Of a DNA stretch of 64,000 nucleotides, positions 35,471 to 44,890 are shown one piece after another. Location: assembly GCF_001434055.1 (NCBI RefSeq), contig NZ_AZCZ01000004.1, positions 29,717 to 93,716 on the forward strand, given 5' to 3'. Every line of letters begins with the position of its first letter. Position 1 is the first letter of the stretch. The DNA comes from Levilactobacillus parabrevis ATCC 53295. Lineage in GTDB: Bacteria; Bacillota; Bacilli; Lactobacillales; Lactobacillaceae. The translations under genes were made by a program, and so were the position numbers. The notes beneath the pieces are model-generated. The model worked only from the letters and a program-made list of their open reading frames with translations, made no database searches and was not told the DNA's origin.

Positions 35471-37036
35471 TTATTTCCGACGGAACATGCGGCGGTAGAT
35501 TCGTCGACCTAGAATCAGGAACGTCACCAGTACGATTGTTGTGAAGGTAAAGAACACCAATAGAATATTGCCCTGAACCTTGAAGTAGCGATCTAACGCC
35601 ACGTGCCGTTTCTGGGAAAAATGATACTTGGGAATTCCCGTTGCTTCAGGCCCCACGGTCACCGGACTCCCGTTGAGATAATACGTGCCTTGCTTGTACG
35701 CAAAGGTCGCCGAGGCACTCGTTATTTTCGTCTGTAAGCTGTCCTGTGGTTGATACCAATTAACATTCAGTTGCGTTACCCGATGCGTAATGGCTACTAA
35801 CTGCTTGCGACTAGTCGGAAAAGCAACCGTCACTGCCGTCGGTACTGGAAACTTTAACTGATTGACCGCGACGCGTTGCCCATCTTTAACCGTCAACAGT
35901 GAATTCAGGCTAAGTCCCGTCCAGGTCTGTGCGTAACGTCCTCCAAGATTATCCTGGTACGCAAACGTTGTTGTCGCTGGATTGGGGAGTAACAAGACGC
36001 TGGTCGACCGGGCCAACCCATACTTTCGAAAGACCTTATCTTGATTCCAATAGACTGGTGCGCTGATGCCGACCGGCATGACCTGTCGCTGCCCCAATTG
36101 GTTAAGCTCTTCGACCATGGTTTGTTCTAACAGACTGCCACTCTGTTTATTGGCGGCCCCCACAACTGGTACTTGAAGAAAGATGATTCCCTGATTATTT
36201 TCTACAATTCGTAAGGCCTTCGCAAAACGGGAGAATGCCGCCAGTGATGTATTGTCGGCCACTGAGGTCGTACTAATTGCAAACGGGATGCCCGCTGCAT
36301 TGAGTCGTTGTGCCAACGTCGTCAACCGCTTCAAATCACTGTAGGGCGTGACACCCGTTATTGTCAGGAGTGGTTGTAACTGTCGCTGCTTGCCAAACAG
36401 TTGTGCAATCGTCTGCGCAGCTAAAACCTGACTGAAACCACTCGCCTCAAAGTACGGTAGATACCCCCGTTGACCGACGACCGTGCCATACGGATAGCGC
36501 CCGATGCCCTGATTCTGCGGACGCAACGTGCCATACCGGTGTGCCTTCCCCTGCGTCTTCAACAACGTGATATCCTCACTGAAGGGTAGCAGTTGCTGCT
36601 GCCCCTCAGCACTCAGTATCAGCTGCTGGTGATACACGTTACGACGAACGGCATGAAGCTCGCGGGCCTCCACCGCACTTAGTCCCTGGCCAATGTGCAA
36701 CTTTTTTCCAGTAAAGGCCGCGCGATCACGCGTAAATTCAGCGTTCTTCAAGTCCCCTTGCGGCCAATTGATCAGCGTAACCACGCCGGCGTAAGCTTTC
36801 GTTGTCAACTGTCCAGCATGGTAGTCACTCAATCGTTCCGTTTGAGTCGCAACGCCTGCACTGGCCAAGATCTGCTGGAGTCCTGCTAACTTTTTTTGCC
36901 CGTCAACCGTGGGATTAATTGCATCGTAGACGATGAGAACGCGTTTACTGGCAGCAATGGCGGGACTTGTTTGCCCCCACCCTATGCCTAGACAGGCGAC
37001 AAGCACGAGTAAGCCTAAAATTAATCGCTTTTTCAC
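35471..37036 (-). CDS. DUF2334-like extracytoplasmic membrane protein
   Basis: The protein has 521 residues. It has an N-terminal signal/anchor (LILGLLVLVACLGIGWG), an extracytoplasmic domain and a C-terminal helix (ILLVFFTFTTIVLVTFLILG) with a basic tail. The middle part (ITGVTPYSDLKRLTTLAQRLNAAGIPFAIS) resembles DUF2334, a relative of polysaccharide deacetylases. The aspartate expected near ITGVTP is absent, so it may not be catalytic. It begins with a GTG that overlaps the upstream stop (GTGA) after GGAGGATG. Role in the locus unknown; polymer modification or passage is plausible. Confidence 0.65.
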   Translation of the reverse strand: MKKRLILGLLVLVACLGIGWGQTSPAIAASKRVLIVYDAINPTVDGQKKLAGLQQILASAGVATQTERLSDYHAGQLTTKAYAGVVTLINWPQGDLKNAEFTRDRAAFTGKKLHIGQGLSAVEARELHAVRRNVYHQQLILSAEGQQQLLPFSEDITLLKTQGKAHRYGTLRPQNQGIGRYPYGTVVGQRGYLPYFEASGFSQVLAAQTIAQLFGKQRQLQPLLTITGVTPYSDLKRLTTLAQRLNAAGIPFAISTTSVADNTSLAAFSRFAKALRIVENNQGIIFLQVPVVGAANKQSGSLLEQTMVEELNQLGQRQVMPVGISAPVYWNQDKVFRKYGLARSTSVLLLPNPATTTFAYQDNLGGRYAQTWTGLSLNSLLTVKDGQRVAVNQLKFPVPTAVTVAFPTSRKQLVAITHRVTQLNVNWYQPQDSLQTKITSASATFAYKQGTYYLNGSPVTVGPEATGIPKYHFSQKRHVALDRYFKVQGNILLVFFTFTTIVLVTFLILGRRIYRRMFRRK

Positions 37037-38532
37037 GTGTCATCCTCCTCAATGTTTCCGTTGGAGTACCATAATCGATGGTTCAACAGGTCCGCGATAA
37101 AGGTAATGAAGATTAGATCCAAACTGACTGGCACCATGAAGAGATGTTTGGCCAGGTCAGCATCCCCGTCCCCGATAATCGAGATGATCGGAACAAAGAT
37201 AAAGACGGTTAATAGCCCCGTTACCAGGAAAAAGCGCACGATATTGACCACTCGGTGGTGGACCAGATCGTTGTAGGCCCCGATCAGAAAGACAATCAGT
37301 AACGCAATTGTCAGTAGAATATCGAATGAGAACTTCTGCGGGAAGAACGCCCCAGCAACGCTACTGAACCCCGTAAAGTAAGTCACTTGGACCCCAGCTG
37401 GCTTCCCGCTTGCCTGCTGATAATCCCCAACCGCTTTAACCTGCGTAATCATCATGTCACCGGCAGCCACATCAAGTAACGTGTGAAACTGGGGATAGTG
37501 ATGGGCGTAGTACAAGACGATCCAGCCAAACCCCGTCTTGTCGTTCAACCCTTTTTTGACGGACTTGTCGCTCGGATTGATAGCGGCAAAACTCTTCGGG
37601 TAGTAATCCTGATTGCGCATCAACGCGTACTGCTCGTCCACACCCCGCTGAGCAATCTTTTTGCTCGGATCATCCGTATGCAATAGAACCCCGTGGGTAA
37701 ACGCCTGGTACTGGTTAATGTCATTAAACTGCTTCGTAATGAGGGTGTAGGTGAGGACCCCCGTTACCAAAATACCGACGATACCTCCCAGAATCCACAG
37801 CCACTGCGCTCGCTTCTTAAAGATAAAGAACAACCCGATGCTGGTCACCACGTAGCTCAACGCCAGCGGCGCATTCTGCTGTTTATTCGCAATCAGTAGC
37901 ATAATGCTGACAAAGTAGACGATCGTCAAAATGCGGGGATGCCAGTGCGGACGACGGGCCACCAGCATCAGTGACGCGAAGGCGTAGAGCATCAAAATCA
38001 GCATCCCGGGCTCTGCAAAGAAAGAGTTGAAATACAGCGTAAATGACGAGTCTGCGAAGACAAAGACAATCAGCAAGGCAATCAGATAACTTCGTAATTT
38101 GCGGTACGGTGCCGTCATCACCATGGTCAAAAGGTACATGCTTCCTAGATAAGGCACATAATAGACCAAACCCATGAAGCGTAGATCAAAGACCGTTTTG
38201 CTGTAAAACAGCTTATTCAGCAGAATCGCCAGCTTAACAAAGAGCGGTTGCGAAGAAAATACAGCGGCCGTCGTGTCATTGTAATACTGCATGATTCCCA
38301 GCTTCGGTGTGACGTAGTCGAGCATGCTGTAACCCTTCAGATGATAAAGACCATTCACAAACTGTGCTCGATAAAAATCACCGTTATCAGCGAGGCCGTG
38401 AAATGGCGGTACGAAGAGTAAGTAACCGGCAATCACAGCCGCCAACACCGTTGCCAATAATGCCGGTGAACAGTGCCGCGCAAACCATCGCCAGCCAGCT
38501 AGCCATTTTAATTTGATACCATCGATGGTCAC
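37033..38532 (-). CDS. WsfD-like polytopic glycan transferase
   Basis: The protein has 499 residues and about twelve to thirteen membrane helices. The first outside loop has HGLADNGDFYRAQF, with an acidic pair typical of membrane GT-C-type transferases. A large loop (about 275-390) follows the eighth or ninth helix. The closest family name that I recognise is the WsfD-type 'glycan biosynthesis hexose transferase'. It starts with a GTG after AAGGGG. It would act on lipid-linked or nascent glycan at the outer face. Second gene of the locus, coupled to the DUF2334-like gene. Confidence 0.65.
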   Translation of the reverse strand: MTIDGIKLKWLAGWRWFARHCSPALLATVLAAVIAGYLLFVPPFHGLADNGDFYRAQFVNGLYHLKGYSMLDYVTPKLGIMQYYNDTTAAVFSSQPLFVKLAILLNKLFYSKTVFDLRFMGLVYYVPYLGSMYLLTMVMTAPYRKLRSYLIALLIVFVFADSSFTLYFNSFFAEPGMLILMLYAFASLMLVARRPHWHPRILTIVYFVSIMLLIANKQQNAPLALSYVVTSIGLFFIFKKRAQWLWILGGIVGILVTGVLTYTLITKQFNDINQYQAFTHGVLLHTDDPSKKIAQRGVDEQYALMRNQDYYPKSFAAINPSDKSVKKGLNDKTGFGWIVLYYAHHYPQFHTLLDVAAGDMMITQVKAVGDYQQASGKPAGVQVTYFTGFSSVAGAFFPQKFSFDILLTIALLIVFLIGAYNDLVHHRVVNIVRFFLVTGLLTVFIFVPIISIIGDGDADLAKHLFMVPVSLDLIFITFIADLLNHRLWYSNGNIEEDDT

Positions 38533-38613
38533 GCTGCCCCTTCTCTCCTAACTCGTGCAAACTTGGCCTAGACTCTAATCATCTACGATTGGCCTGCACT
38601 AGTAATTAATTGC

Positions 38614-39750
38614 TCAGTAACTAGCGGCATTGAGCGCCGTTAAATTACTGTAAGAATAGCTTTGATGCGTCTTGGCATCCCCAATACCGCCTTGAATCAC
38701 CGACGGCTGTGTAACTTGTCCAGCCCACACCAGCCTCATGGCCATCCGATAGTTGGCCTGATCATTGGCCGTTGCAAAGATCATGGCCGCCAATGCATAG
38801 TTAGCCGTAGACTGTCCGCTGTTGGTGACGCTCCCCGCTGTTGAATAACCATTATAGAGCTTCTTCACTTTAACCTGTTGGGCTAGCCAAGTGCGACTAG
38901 TTGCTTTCAACTGGCCGATTTCGGCCAAGTGTAGCAGAACTTCCAGGGCTTCCGACGTGTTCAGATTCTTAGGCGAATACGTCAGCGTTCCCCAGCTAAA
39001 GCTGGCTGCATATAGGGGGAAGACATTCCCCAAATAACCACCCTGAACCACTTTAAGCTGCTCGTCGTAAGCCTTACGTCCAGCCTTAGTTTCATTCTCA
39101 TAATAGTGTAACGTCTTAAAGTCAAAGTAAGCGAGACTCGTTGTCTTAGCCGTCTGTTTCGTCTGGGGGTCATAGTAATCGTAGAGTTTTCCATCCTTGA
39201 GTGCCCCCGCCTTCAACGCCGCAAAATGACTTGCTGCGGCCTGGCGGTAACGATTTGTCTTGGTCTGTGCGTCATACAAATTCAACGCCCGAATGATTCG
39301 CAAATCATCTAATGTGGCGTTAACCGCAAACCGTTTCTTACTGCGCGGATCATAACGATAACTGAATTGCCCAGTGTCACCAAACGTCTTGACCGTTGCC
39401 TGGTAAAATTGACGAAAGGCCTGATACTGATGATGTTCGGCTAAATACTGCAACCACATTCCGGCGGATTCGCTTAATAATTCATGCCCGGTGGCTGCCC
39501 CAGATTGACGGGTCTTGGTATCAACATAGTTGGTATAAATACCCTGTTTTGTCTGCATCTTTTGGGTGATAAAGCTAGCCAATTGCTGTTGACGCTTTTG
39601 GTCGGCTACCGTATGGAGCGTCGTCTTCCGTACAAAGCCAGTTGGTGTCGCTTTAGGTGGTGTCATCGTTGCTGCTTTGGACCGGCATCCTCCCAGTAAT
39701 AGCAGGCATTCAGCCGCAAGTGCGATGAGTAGCCACTGCCTTTTTTTCAT
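38614..39750 (-). CDS. GH8-like lipoprotein of the polysaccharide locus
   Basis: The protein has 378 residues. A lipoprotein signal peptide (MKKRQWLLIALAAECLLLLGGC, lipobox LGGC) puts it on the outer membrane face. Two stretches resemble glycoside hydrolase family 8: LLSESAGMWLQYL, with the acid glutamate as in SEGQSYGM, and VNATLDDLRIIRAL, as in SATDADL. GH8 members such as BcsZ and the Listeria PssZ trim the polymer made by the neighbouring synthase. The start ATG follows GAAGGG. It is first in the locus, with a possible promoter at 39864-39891. Confidence 0.8.
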   Translation of the reverse strand: MKKRQWLLIALAAECLLLLGGCRSKAATMTPPKATPTGFVRKTTLHTVADQKRQQQLASFITQKMQTKQGIYTNYVDTKTRQSGAATGHELLSESAGMWLQYLAEHHQYQAFRQFYQATVKTFGDTGQFSYRYDPRSKKRFAVNATLDDLRIIRALNLYDAQTKTNRYRQAAASHFAALKAGALKDGKLYDYYDPQTKQTAKTTSLAYFDFKTLHYYENETKAGRKAYDEQLKVVQGGYLGNVFPLYAASFSWGTLTYSPKNLNTSEALEVLLHLAEIGQLKATSRTWLAQQVKVKKLYNGYSTAGSVTNSGQSTANYALAAMIFATANDQANYRMAMRLVWAGQVTQPSVIQGGIGDAKTHQSYSYSNLTALNAASY

Positions 39751-39863
39751 CTCGTAATCCCTTCTCTAAATTCGGAATTTCAATCGACGATTCACCTTCA
39801 TCTTACCATGTTTTTTCTAGAAAAAGCACGTCGTTATATAACACAAAAGTTATAGAAATACTT

Positions 39864-39891
39864 ATTGTATGATAATTAAAATGCCGCCCAA
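39864..39891 (-). promoter_or_regulatory. Candidate promoter of the polysaccharide locus
   Basis: Minus strand: TTGGGC, 16-base spacer, TACAAT, about 115 bases upstream of the GH8-like gene. The rest of 39751-40052 shows a GTTATATAAC palindrome (about 39834-39843) and no gene. Confidence 0.35.
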
Positions 39892-40052
39892 AATTCGGAA
39901 ACCATCTCCTGCCACTAAGTCCGTAAAGATTGGGTTACACTATCTAGCTGTTTGCGTCATGAACCATTACTGCCGGTAGCCCGCTCATCCAATTGGCCAC
40001 AATTCATTTATACAGTCTATGTATATTACGCAACTTGCATGATTTCGACAAA

Positions 40053-40092
40053 AAACTCCAGATTAACCGCTGATGGTCAATCTGGAGTTCAC
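40053..40092 (-). terminator. yaaL terminator
   Basis: AACTCCAGATT pairs perfectly with AATCTGGAGTT and is followed on the minus strand by TTTTTTG. It isolates the polysaccharide locus from the dnaX-recR unit. Confidence 0.92.
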
Positions 40093-40124
40093 TTTTTATT
40101 TCAATGTCTTATCTGAAAAATTAC

Positions 40125-40376
40125 TTAGTCGCGGAAAACTGCCGCCGAGATGTGTTTGCCCTTGACCCGCCGCAACCGGGCTTCTCGGTACAAGAACAGG
40201 TAGGTTTGCCGTGCCAGGGCGGTATTAGCCGTCATTTCGTTGTCGGCATCGGCAATGGCTTCTTCCGTTTGCTTTGCGTGGTCCCAACGGTCCTTAGCAT
40301 CATCGATGGTGGCCAGAAGCTGCTCATCGTAGGCCGCCTTCAACCGGGGAAATTGGCGTTTCTTTCGTCCAAACAT
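40125..40376 (-). CDS. yaaL: YaaL family protein (DUF2508)
   Basis: Small charged protein of 83 residues (MFGRKKRQFPRLKAAYDEQLL...). YaaL is conserved after recR in Firmicutes and has no established function. The sequence is mostly helical, with RQTYLFLYREARLRRVKGKHI near the end. It is 11 bases behind recR and is the last gene of the dnaX-ybaB-recR-yaaL operon. Confidence 0.85.
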   Translation of the reverse strand: MFGRKKRQFPRLKAAYDEQLLATIDDAKDRWDHAKQTEEAIADADNEMTANTALARQTYLFLYREARLRRVKGKHISAAVFRD

Positions 40377-40387
40377 CAGTCGCCCTC

Positions 40388-40987
40388 CTACATCTCTGTC
40401 CGACCTTCAACGGCCTTGAACAGCGTCATTTCGTCAGCGTATTCGATATCACTCCCCACGGACAAGCCGTGAGCCAAGCGAGTCACTTTAATCCCCGCCG
40501 GTTTGATCAATCGCGAGAGGTACATTGCCGTGGCTTCACCCTCAGGCGTGGCGTTCGTGGCAATGATGACTTCTTTCATATCAGGATTCTTCTGCAGGCG
40601 GTTGATCAGACTGGTAATGTTCAAGTCCTCAGGCCCCTTGCCTTCGATCGGCGACATCACGCCATGGAGGACGTGATACAAGCCGTGATATTCCTTCATC
40701 TTTTCCATCACCATGATGTCCTTAGCCTGTTCGACCACCAAGACGTGACTTTGATCACGCGTCTTGTCGGCACAGATGGTGCAGGGATCGCTCTCCGTGA
40801 TATTCCCACAGATCGAGCAATAGTGCAGGTCCCGCTTGGCCGAGACCAACGCCTTGGAAAACGCCGTGACATCGTCGTCCGCCATATCAATGGTGAAGAA
40901 TGCCAGCCGAGTCGCTGACTTTTGGCCGATGCCCGGCAGCTTCATATAGCTGTCGATCAACTGCGCAATGGGTTCTGGGTACTGCAT
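40388..40987 (-). CDS. recR: Recombination mediator RecR
   Basis: Works with RecO/RecF to load RecA at gaps. It has 199 residues: helix-hairpin-helix start ([21 protein letters not shown]), a four-cysteine zinc finger ([16 protein letters not shown]), a TOPRIM domain ([14 protein letters not shown] to the [12 protein letters not shown] region) and a Walker B-like tail. The ATG lies close to ybaB in the same unit. Confidence 0.97.
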   Translation of the reverse strand: MQYPEPIAQLIDSYMKLPGIGQKSATRLAFFTIDMADDDVTAFSKALVSAKRDLHYCSICGNITESDPCTICADKTRDQSHVLVVEQAKDIMVMEKMKEYHGLYHVLHGVMSPIEGKGPEDLNITSLINRLQKNPDMKEVIIATNATPEGEATAMYLSRLIKPAGIKVTRLAHGLSVGSDIEYADEMTLFKAVEGRTEM

Positions 40988-41007
40988 GTCACAACGTCCT
41001 TTCTGCC

Positions 41008-41325
41008 TTACATACCAGGAATATTCATCCCTTGGGTGTACTTGCCTAACGTTTGCTTCGTGGTCTCATCGACCTTGGTCAACGCGTCGTTAACGGCAGC
41101 TAACACTAGGTCGGCCAACATGTCGGGGTCGTCGGGATCGATGGCTTCTGGCTTGATTGCTAAGTCAGTCATCTTCCGGTCGCCGGTAAACGTCGCTTGG
41201 ACCATGTCGTCTGGTGAGGTCCCGGTAAAGGATTGCGCGTTCAAATTCGCTTGGTCCTCTTCCATCTTCTTTTGCATTTGCCGCATCTGTTTCATCATGT
41301 TTCCCATATTTCCCATGTTCCGCAT
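41008..41325 (-). CDS. YbaB/EbfC family nucleoid-associated protein
   Basis: Small DNA-binding protein of 105 residues. The start at the ATG at 41325 ([21 protein letters not shown]) leaves eight bases to AAAGGA; the ATG nine bases upstream is too near. The methionine-rich helix and the core ([37 protein letters not shown]) are typical. It lies between dnaX and recR, as in nearly all Firmicutes. Confidence 0.95.
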   Translation of the reverse strand: MRNMGNMGNMMKQMRQMQKKMEEDQANLNAQSFTGTSPDDMVQATFTGDRKMTDLAIKPEAIDPDDPDMLADLVLAAVNDALTKVDETTKQTLGKYTQGMNIPGM

Positions 41326-41345
41326 TGGTATCATCCTTTCAAGGT

Positions 41346-43106
41346 TTAATCTTGTTTAACATCCACAATGTCTTTACCGAAGAGTTCTTCGGCCTTAGTC
41401 ACGACCGGATTGGCCGCAGGCTTTGCCGGCTGAGCATCTTCCTCGCCATTGGCCTGCAACTCGTCACGGTGGGCGGTCAGATAATTCTTGCGAATCACCG
41501 GCCACTCATCCTTGGGAACGAAGACCACCGGTAGTGCCGACCCAATCATCCGGTCGAGGCCGTTCTCTAAGGCATCCGTCAGCTCGTGATCGGTCGTCGC
41601 CCGTTGATACAGGAACGAATAATCAAAGGCCACAATGGCCCCAGAATTGGCCGCCGCCACGGGTTGCGACACCTTCATGACAGCTCGCTGCGTCACGGTC
41701 AGGCTATTGAGCAAGTCAGGCCAGACCTCTTGGAGCTGATTGAGCTTCTCACGGGTCGCTGAACCCAGCACCGGATAAATCTTTGCCAGGTTAACTTCCT
41801 TGGTCGCCGGTGACTTGGCTACCCGGGGTTTCGCCTTGGTCGGCGCCGCAGCTGAGGCCGCTGGTGCCTGTTCGAGGTGTTTCACGGCCGACCGTAATTG
41901 ATCGATCTCGTGCTGAAGTTCCGTCACATCGGCGTTCCCCGCCGCTTGTGCGGGCACCGGTGCCTCTGCATTCGGCGTTGCCGCCGGTGTCGTCGTAGCC
42001 GCTGGTGTTGCCCCCTTCTGTCTGCCAATCTCAGCCAACTTAATGGTCAGAATTTCTAGATAAACATCGGGGTGCGTCGTGAAGCGCATCTGTTGTTGAA
42101 TGGCATTGAGTTCGTTGATCATGGCGTACATGGTCTGCGCCGGGGTCTGTTTGGCCAGTGCCTGAAAGTCCTCGCTGACACTCCCCATCTCGGCCTCTTC
42201 AACCATCTGTGGTGCCTGCTGATACAGCAACAGGTCCCGGGCATAACTGATGATATCCTCGGTAAACCGCTCGGCATCCTTACCGGCCTCTAAGACGGAC
42301 TGTAAGCTTGCCAAGGCTGACTTGGTATCACCGGCCAGAACTTGTGAAATGTAGGTCGCTAACAGCTCGTGGGTGACGCTCCCAGTGACCAGCAAGGCAT
42401 TGTCCAACGTAATCTCGTTGTCGCCGAAGGACAGGGCTTGATCCAGGATACTCAGAGCATCCCGCATTCCGCCCTCGGCAGCCTTGGCAATCACCTTCAC
42501 GGCCTGATCATCATAGGTGACGTCCTTTTGCTTGAGGATGTAAATCATCCGCTCGTAACTGTCGTTAGCTGCGATCCGTTTGAAATCAAAGCGCTGGGTC
42601 CGCGAAATAATCGTAGCCGGAATCTTGTGAGGTTCCGTCGTGGCTAGGATAAAGATCACGTTAGCCGGCGGTTCCTCCAACGTCTTCAGTAAGGCGTTGA
42701 AGGCCCCAGTCGACAGCATGTGGACTTCATCAATGATGTAGACCTTGTAGTCGGCCACGGTCGGCGCGTACTTGACCTTGTCCCGAATATCACGAATCTC
42801 TTCGACCCCGTTGTTGGAGGCCGCATCGATTTCGATAACATCGTTGAGCGTGCCAGCCGTGATGGCCTTACACGTCTCACATTCGTTGCAGGGTTCGCCG
42901 TCGACCTGATGGTGACAGTTGATTGCCTTGGCAAAAATCTTCGCGGCCGAGGTCTTCCCAGTGCCCCGCGGCCCGGCAAAGAGGTACGCGTGACTGATTT
43001 GATTCGTCGTAATGGCATTCTTCAGCGTACGCGTAATGACTTCTTGCCCAATCATGTCATCGAAACGCTGCGGGCGCCAGACCCGGTAGAGTGCTTGATA
43101 AGCCAT
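41346..43106 (-). CDS. dnaX: DNA polymerase III subunits gamma/tau
   Basis: ATPase motor of the clamp loader. It has 586 residues from the ATG at 43106 ([18 protein letters not shown]), nine bases after AAAGGA. The AAA+ core has [17 protein letters not shown], a zinc module ([16 protein letters not shown]), [25 protein letters not shown] and SRTQRF. After about residue 370 comes an Ala/Pro/Thr-rich linker, then a tau-type C-terminus. No clear frameshift signal for a short gamma form was noticed. Confidence 0.97.
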   Translation of the reverse strand: MAYQALYRVWRPQRFDDMIGQEVITRTLKNAITTNQISHAYLFAGPRGTGKTSAAKIFAKAINCHHQVDGEPCNECETCKAITAGTLNDVIEIDAASNNGVEEIRDIRDKVKYAPTVADYKVYIIDEVHMLSTGAFNALLKTLEEPPANVIFILATTEPHKIPATIISRTQRFDFKRIAANDSYERMIYILKQKDVTYDDQAVKVIAKAAEGGMRDALSILDQALSFGDNEITLDNALLVTGSVTHELLATYISQVLAGDTKSALASLQSVLEAGKDAERFTEDIISYARDLLLYQQAPQMVEEAEMGSVSEDFQALAKQTPAQTMYAMINELNAIQQQMRFTTHPDVYLEILTIKLAEIGRQKGATPAATTTPAATPNAEAPVPAQAAGNADVTELQHEIDQLRSAVKHLEQAPAASAAAPTKAKPRVAKSPATKEVNLAKIYPVLGSATREKLNQLQEVWPDLLNSLTVTQRAVMKVSQPVAAANSGAIVAFDYSFLYQRATTDHELTDALENGLDRMIGSALPVVFVPKDEWPVIRKNYLTAHRDELQANGEEDAQPAKPAANPVVTKAEELFGKDIVDVKQD

Positions 43107-43285
43107 GCAATCGGTTCCTTTCTTCAATAATTCTCAGATAAATTCGCTGTTCATAATTATAGCCTTTTTCCCTACCGTCTGTCACGGATTGTTGGGTCGG
43201 TTTTAGCGGAAATTAATTTTGGTTTTTGAAACCAATCGTGCCTATTCCCTTAACCATCCGGTTTGACCAGATAAAATTTAAAGAC

Positions 43286-43319
43286 AGAAAAGGAGCTGCG
43301 ACAAACGTCACAGCTCCTG
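43286..43319 (-). terminator. SRP RNA terminator
   Basis: On the minus strand GGAGCTGTGAC pairs with GTCGCAGCTCC around GTTT and is followed by TTTTCTGTC. Confidence 0.9.
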
Positions 43320-43333
43320 CTTAATTGCTCATA

Positions 43334-43420
43334 AACTTGAAGCACAAAGCGAAGCAAACTTAGTGCTGCTTCCTTCCGGACCTGACACAATTCGTAAGTC
43401 CGCCCTTGCTTCAAGGCCTT
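43334..43420 (-). ncRNA. ffs: Signal recognition particle RNA (small, 4.5S-like)
   Basis: The minus strand contains GTCAGGTCCGGAAGGAAGCAGC, the SRP RNA domain IV signature with the GGAA tetraloop and the asymmetric A-rich loop. The flanks CTTGAAGCAAG and CTTTGTGCTTCAAG close a long hairpin. It binds Ffh and targets membrane proteins. Location between tadA and dnaX is the same as B. subtilis scr. Exact ends are uncertain by several bases; the size suggests the short form without an Alu domain. Confidence 0.92.
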
Positions 43421-43530
43421 AACGGCAATAACTAGTGTATCATGATTCGCTAAGCCTGTCTAGCAGCTTGGCAAAATTGTCAGGGATACTCGTCTAAAAC
43501 AGCACCGCTCACGTGCCTCATGACAACTGG

Positions 43531-44061
43531 TTAGTTCTGCGAATCCTGTGCCGATACTTTGGCCTTTCGGGCCTTTTTAGCCGCCTTTTGGCGCTTTCTT
43601 GCCGCTTTGAAGAACGCCACCATCCGCTCACCAGCATCCTTGGCCATCAGGCCCTCGTGAACCGTGACGGTGTGGTTAAGTCGCTCGTCCGTCAACGTCT
43701 GATAAAGACTGTCCACGGCCCCCGCCTTGGGGTCCCGCGCACCATAATAGACTTCCGGAATTCGAGCGTTGATGATCGCCCCACTACACATCAGGCAGGG
43801 CTCGATGCTCACGTAAAGCTGACAATCCTCGAGGCGCCAGCTTTTAAGCGTTGCACAGGCTTCTTCGATGGCACGAATCTCGGCATGGAGCGTGGCATCG
43901 TTGGCGTGTTCCCTAAGGTTGTGCCCCCGGCCAACGATCTTGCCTTCATGGACGATAACCGCCCCAATCGGCACTTCGCCGATCAAGCCAGCCTGATCCG
44001 CTTCAAACAGGGCTTCTTTCATATAATGTCGTTGCAGAGGTGAATAGGAAGTGTCACGCAT
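43531..44061 (-). CDS. tadA: tRNA-specific adenosine deaminase TadA
   Basis: Converts A34 to inosine in tRNA-Arg(ACG). It has 176 residues with zinc deaminase motifs ATLHAEIRAIEEAC (HAE) and SIEPCLMCSGAI (PCxxC), and a lysine-rich tail (KAARKRQKAAKKARKAKV). The start ATG follows AAAGGAGG. It lies between the rsmC-like gene and SRP RNA. Confidence 0.96.
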   Translation of the reverse strand: MRDTSYSPLQRHYMKEALFEADQAGLIGEVPIGAVIVHEGKIVGRGHNLREHANDATLHAEIRAIEEACATLKSWRLEDCQLYVSIEPCLMCSGAIINARIPEVYYGARDPKAGAVDSLYQTLTDERLNHTVTVHEGLMAKDAGERMVAFFKAARKRQKAAKKARKAKVSAQDSQN

Positions 44062-44088
44062 CGAACCCCTCCTTTCCAGTCAGTTAGG

Positions 44089-44691
44089 TTAATTCAGCGT
44101 ACTTTCCAAAATATAATAACCTTTGTCTTTTTTGATGATTTCACAGTTACCAAATGTGGCTTTCATATTCTTCTCGGCCGATGGTGCCCCCTGCTTCTTC
44201 TGAAGCACAACGGTCAACGTCCCCCCTGGTAAGAGGTGTTCCTTGGCGCCCGTCAGCATGGCCGTGACGACCTGCTTACCGGCTCGAACGGGGGGGTTCG
44301 TTAGGATGGCAGCGTAACGCTCCGTGACGTGCTCGTAAATATCTGACGTCTTGATTTCAACGTTTTCAATCTGATTAGCCACGGCGTTTTGCCGCGCCAG
44401 GTCCAACGCCAACTCGTTGACATCGACCATTGTGACTTGCCGTTCAGGCCACTTCTTAGCCAGTGCCAGGCCGATGGGACCGTACCCCGTGCCCAAGTCT
44501 AGCCAAGGGCCAGCCGGCGTCTTATCGGCATTAAAGGCCGCTAATAAAGCCCGTGATCCGTAGTCGACTCGGTTCTTGGAGAAGACTCCGTTGTCGGTGG
44601 TAAACAACAATTCGTTGCCTAAGAGGGTAAACGGCCAATGGTGTTCCTCATGTAAAACGTCTGGATTTTGTGTATAATAGTGATTAGTCAA
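44089..44691 (-). CDS. RsmC-like class I methyltransferase (YbxB)
   Basis: Probable 16S rRNA guanine-N2 methyltransferase. It has 200 residues from a TTG at 44691 (M-TNHYYTQNPDVLHEEHHW), eight bases after AAAGGTGG; a GTG at 44703 has no good binding site. The SAM-binding motif is WLDLGTGYGPIGLALAKK and the catalytic motif is LTNPPVRAGK. The protein is the single-domain form. It is divergent from nrdH. Confidence 0.88.
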   Translation of the reverse strand: MTNHYYTQNPDVLHEEHHWPFTLLGNELLFTTDNGVFSKNRVDYGSRALLAAFNADKTPAGPWLDLGTGYGPIGLALAKKWPERQVTMVDVNELALDLARQNAVANQIENVEIKTSDIYEHVTERYAAILTNPPVRAGKQVVTAMLTGAKEHLLPGGTLTVVLQKKQGAPSAEKNMKATFGNCEIIKKDKGYYILESTLN

Positions 44692-44766
44692 ATTCTCCGC
44701 CACCTTTTAGGTCTATTTTACCTTAGTTTTTTAGCGGAAAACAAGAAAAATAAATTTAATCCGTCT

Positions 44767-44823
44767 AGCACTATATTTGGTAGTTATTGTATTGACCAAC
44801 TACCAAATATGGTGCTTTTTTTA
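44767..44823 (+). promoter_or_regulatory. Paired NrdR boxes forming a terminator-like hairpin
   Basis: GCACTATATTTGGTAG (44768-44783) and CTACCAAATATGGTGC (44800-44815) are NrdR-box-like and 32 bases apart, three helical turns, as NrdR requires. As RNA they form a 19-bp stem with one wobble, followed by TTTTTTT. NrdR represses ribonucleotide reductase genes when dATP is high. Confidence 0.8.
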
Positions 44824-44824
44824 A

Positions 44825-44852
44825 TTGCTATTTTCAATATCTGGTGTACACT
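44825..44852 (+). promoter_or_regulatory. nrdH promoter
   Basis: -35 TTGCTA, 16-base spacer, extended -10 TGgtgTACACT. It lies just downstream of the NrdR boxes and 39 bases before the nrdH start. Confidence 0.5.
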
Positions 44853-44890
44853 TAACACATTGATATTGAAATTTAAGGGATGTGGCAACA

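Noticed and set aside
39840..40050. Cyclic-di-GMP (GEMM) riboswitch before the polysaccharide locus
   Set aside because: Words such as GCTACCGG and GACGCAAA occur, but not in the order or structure of the known motif.
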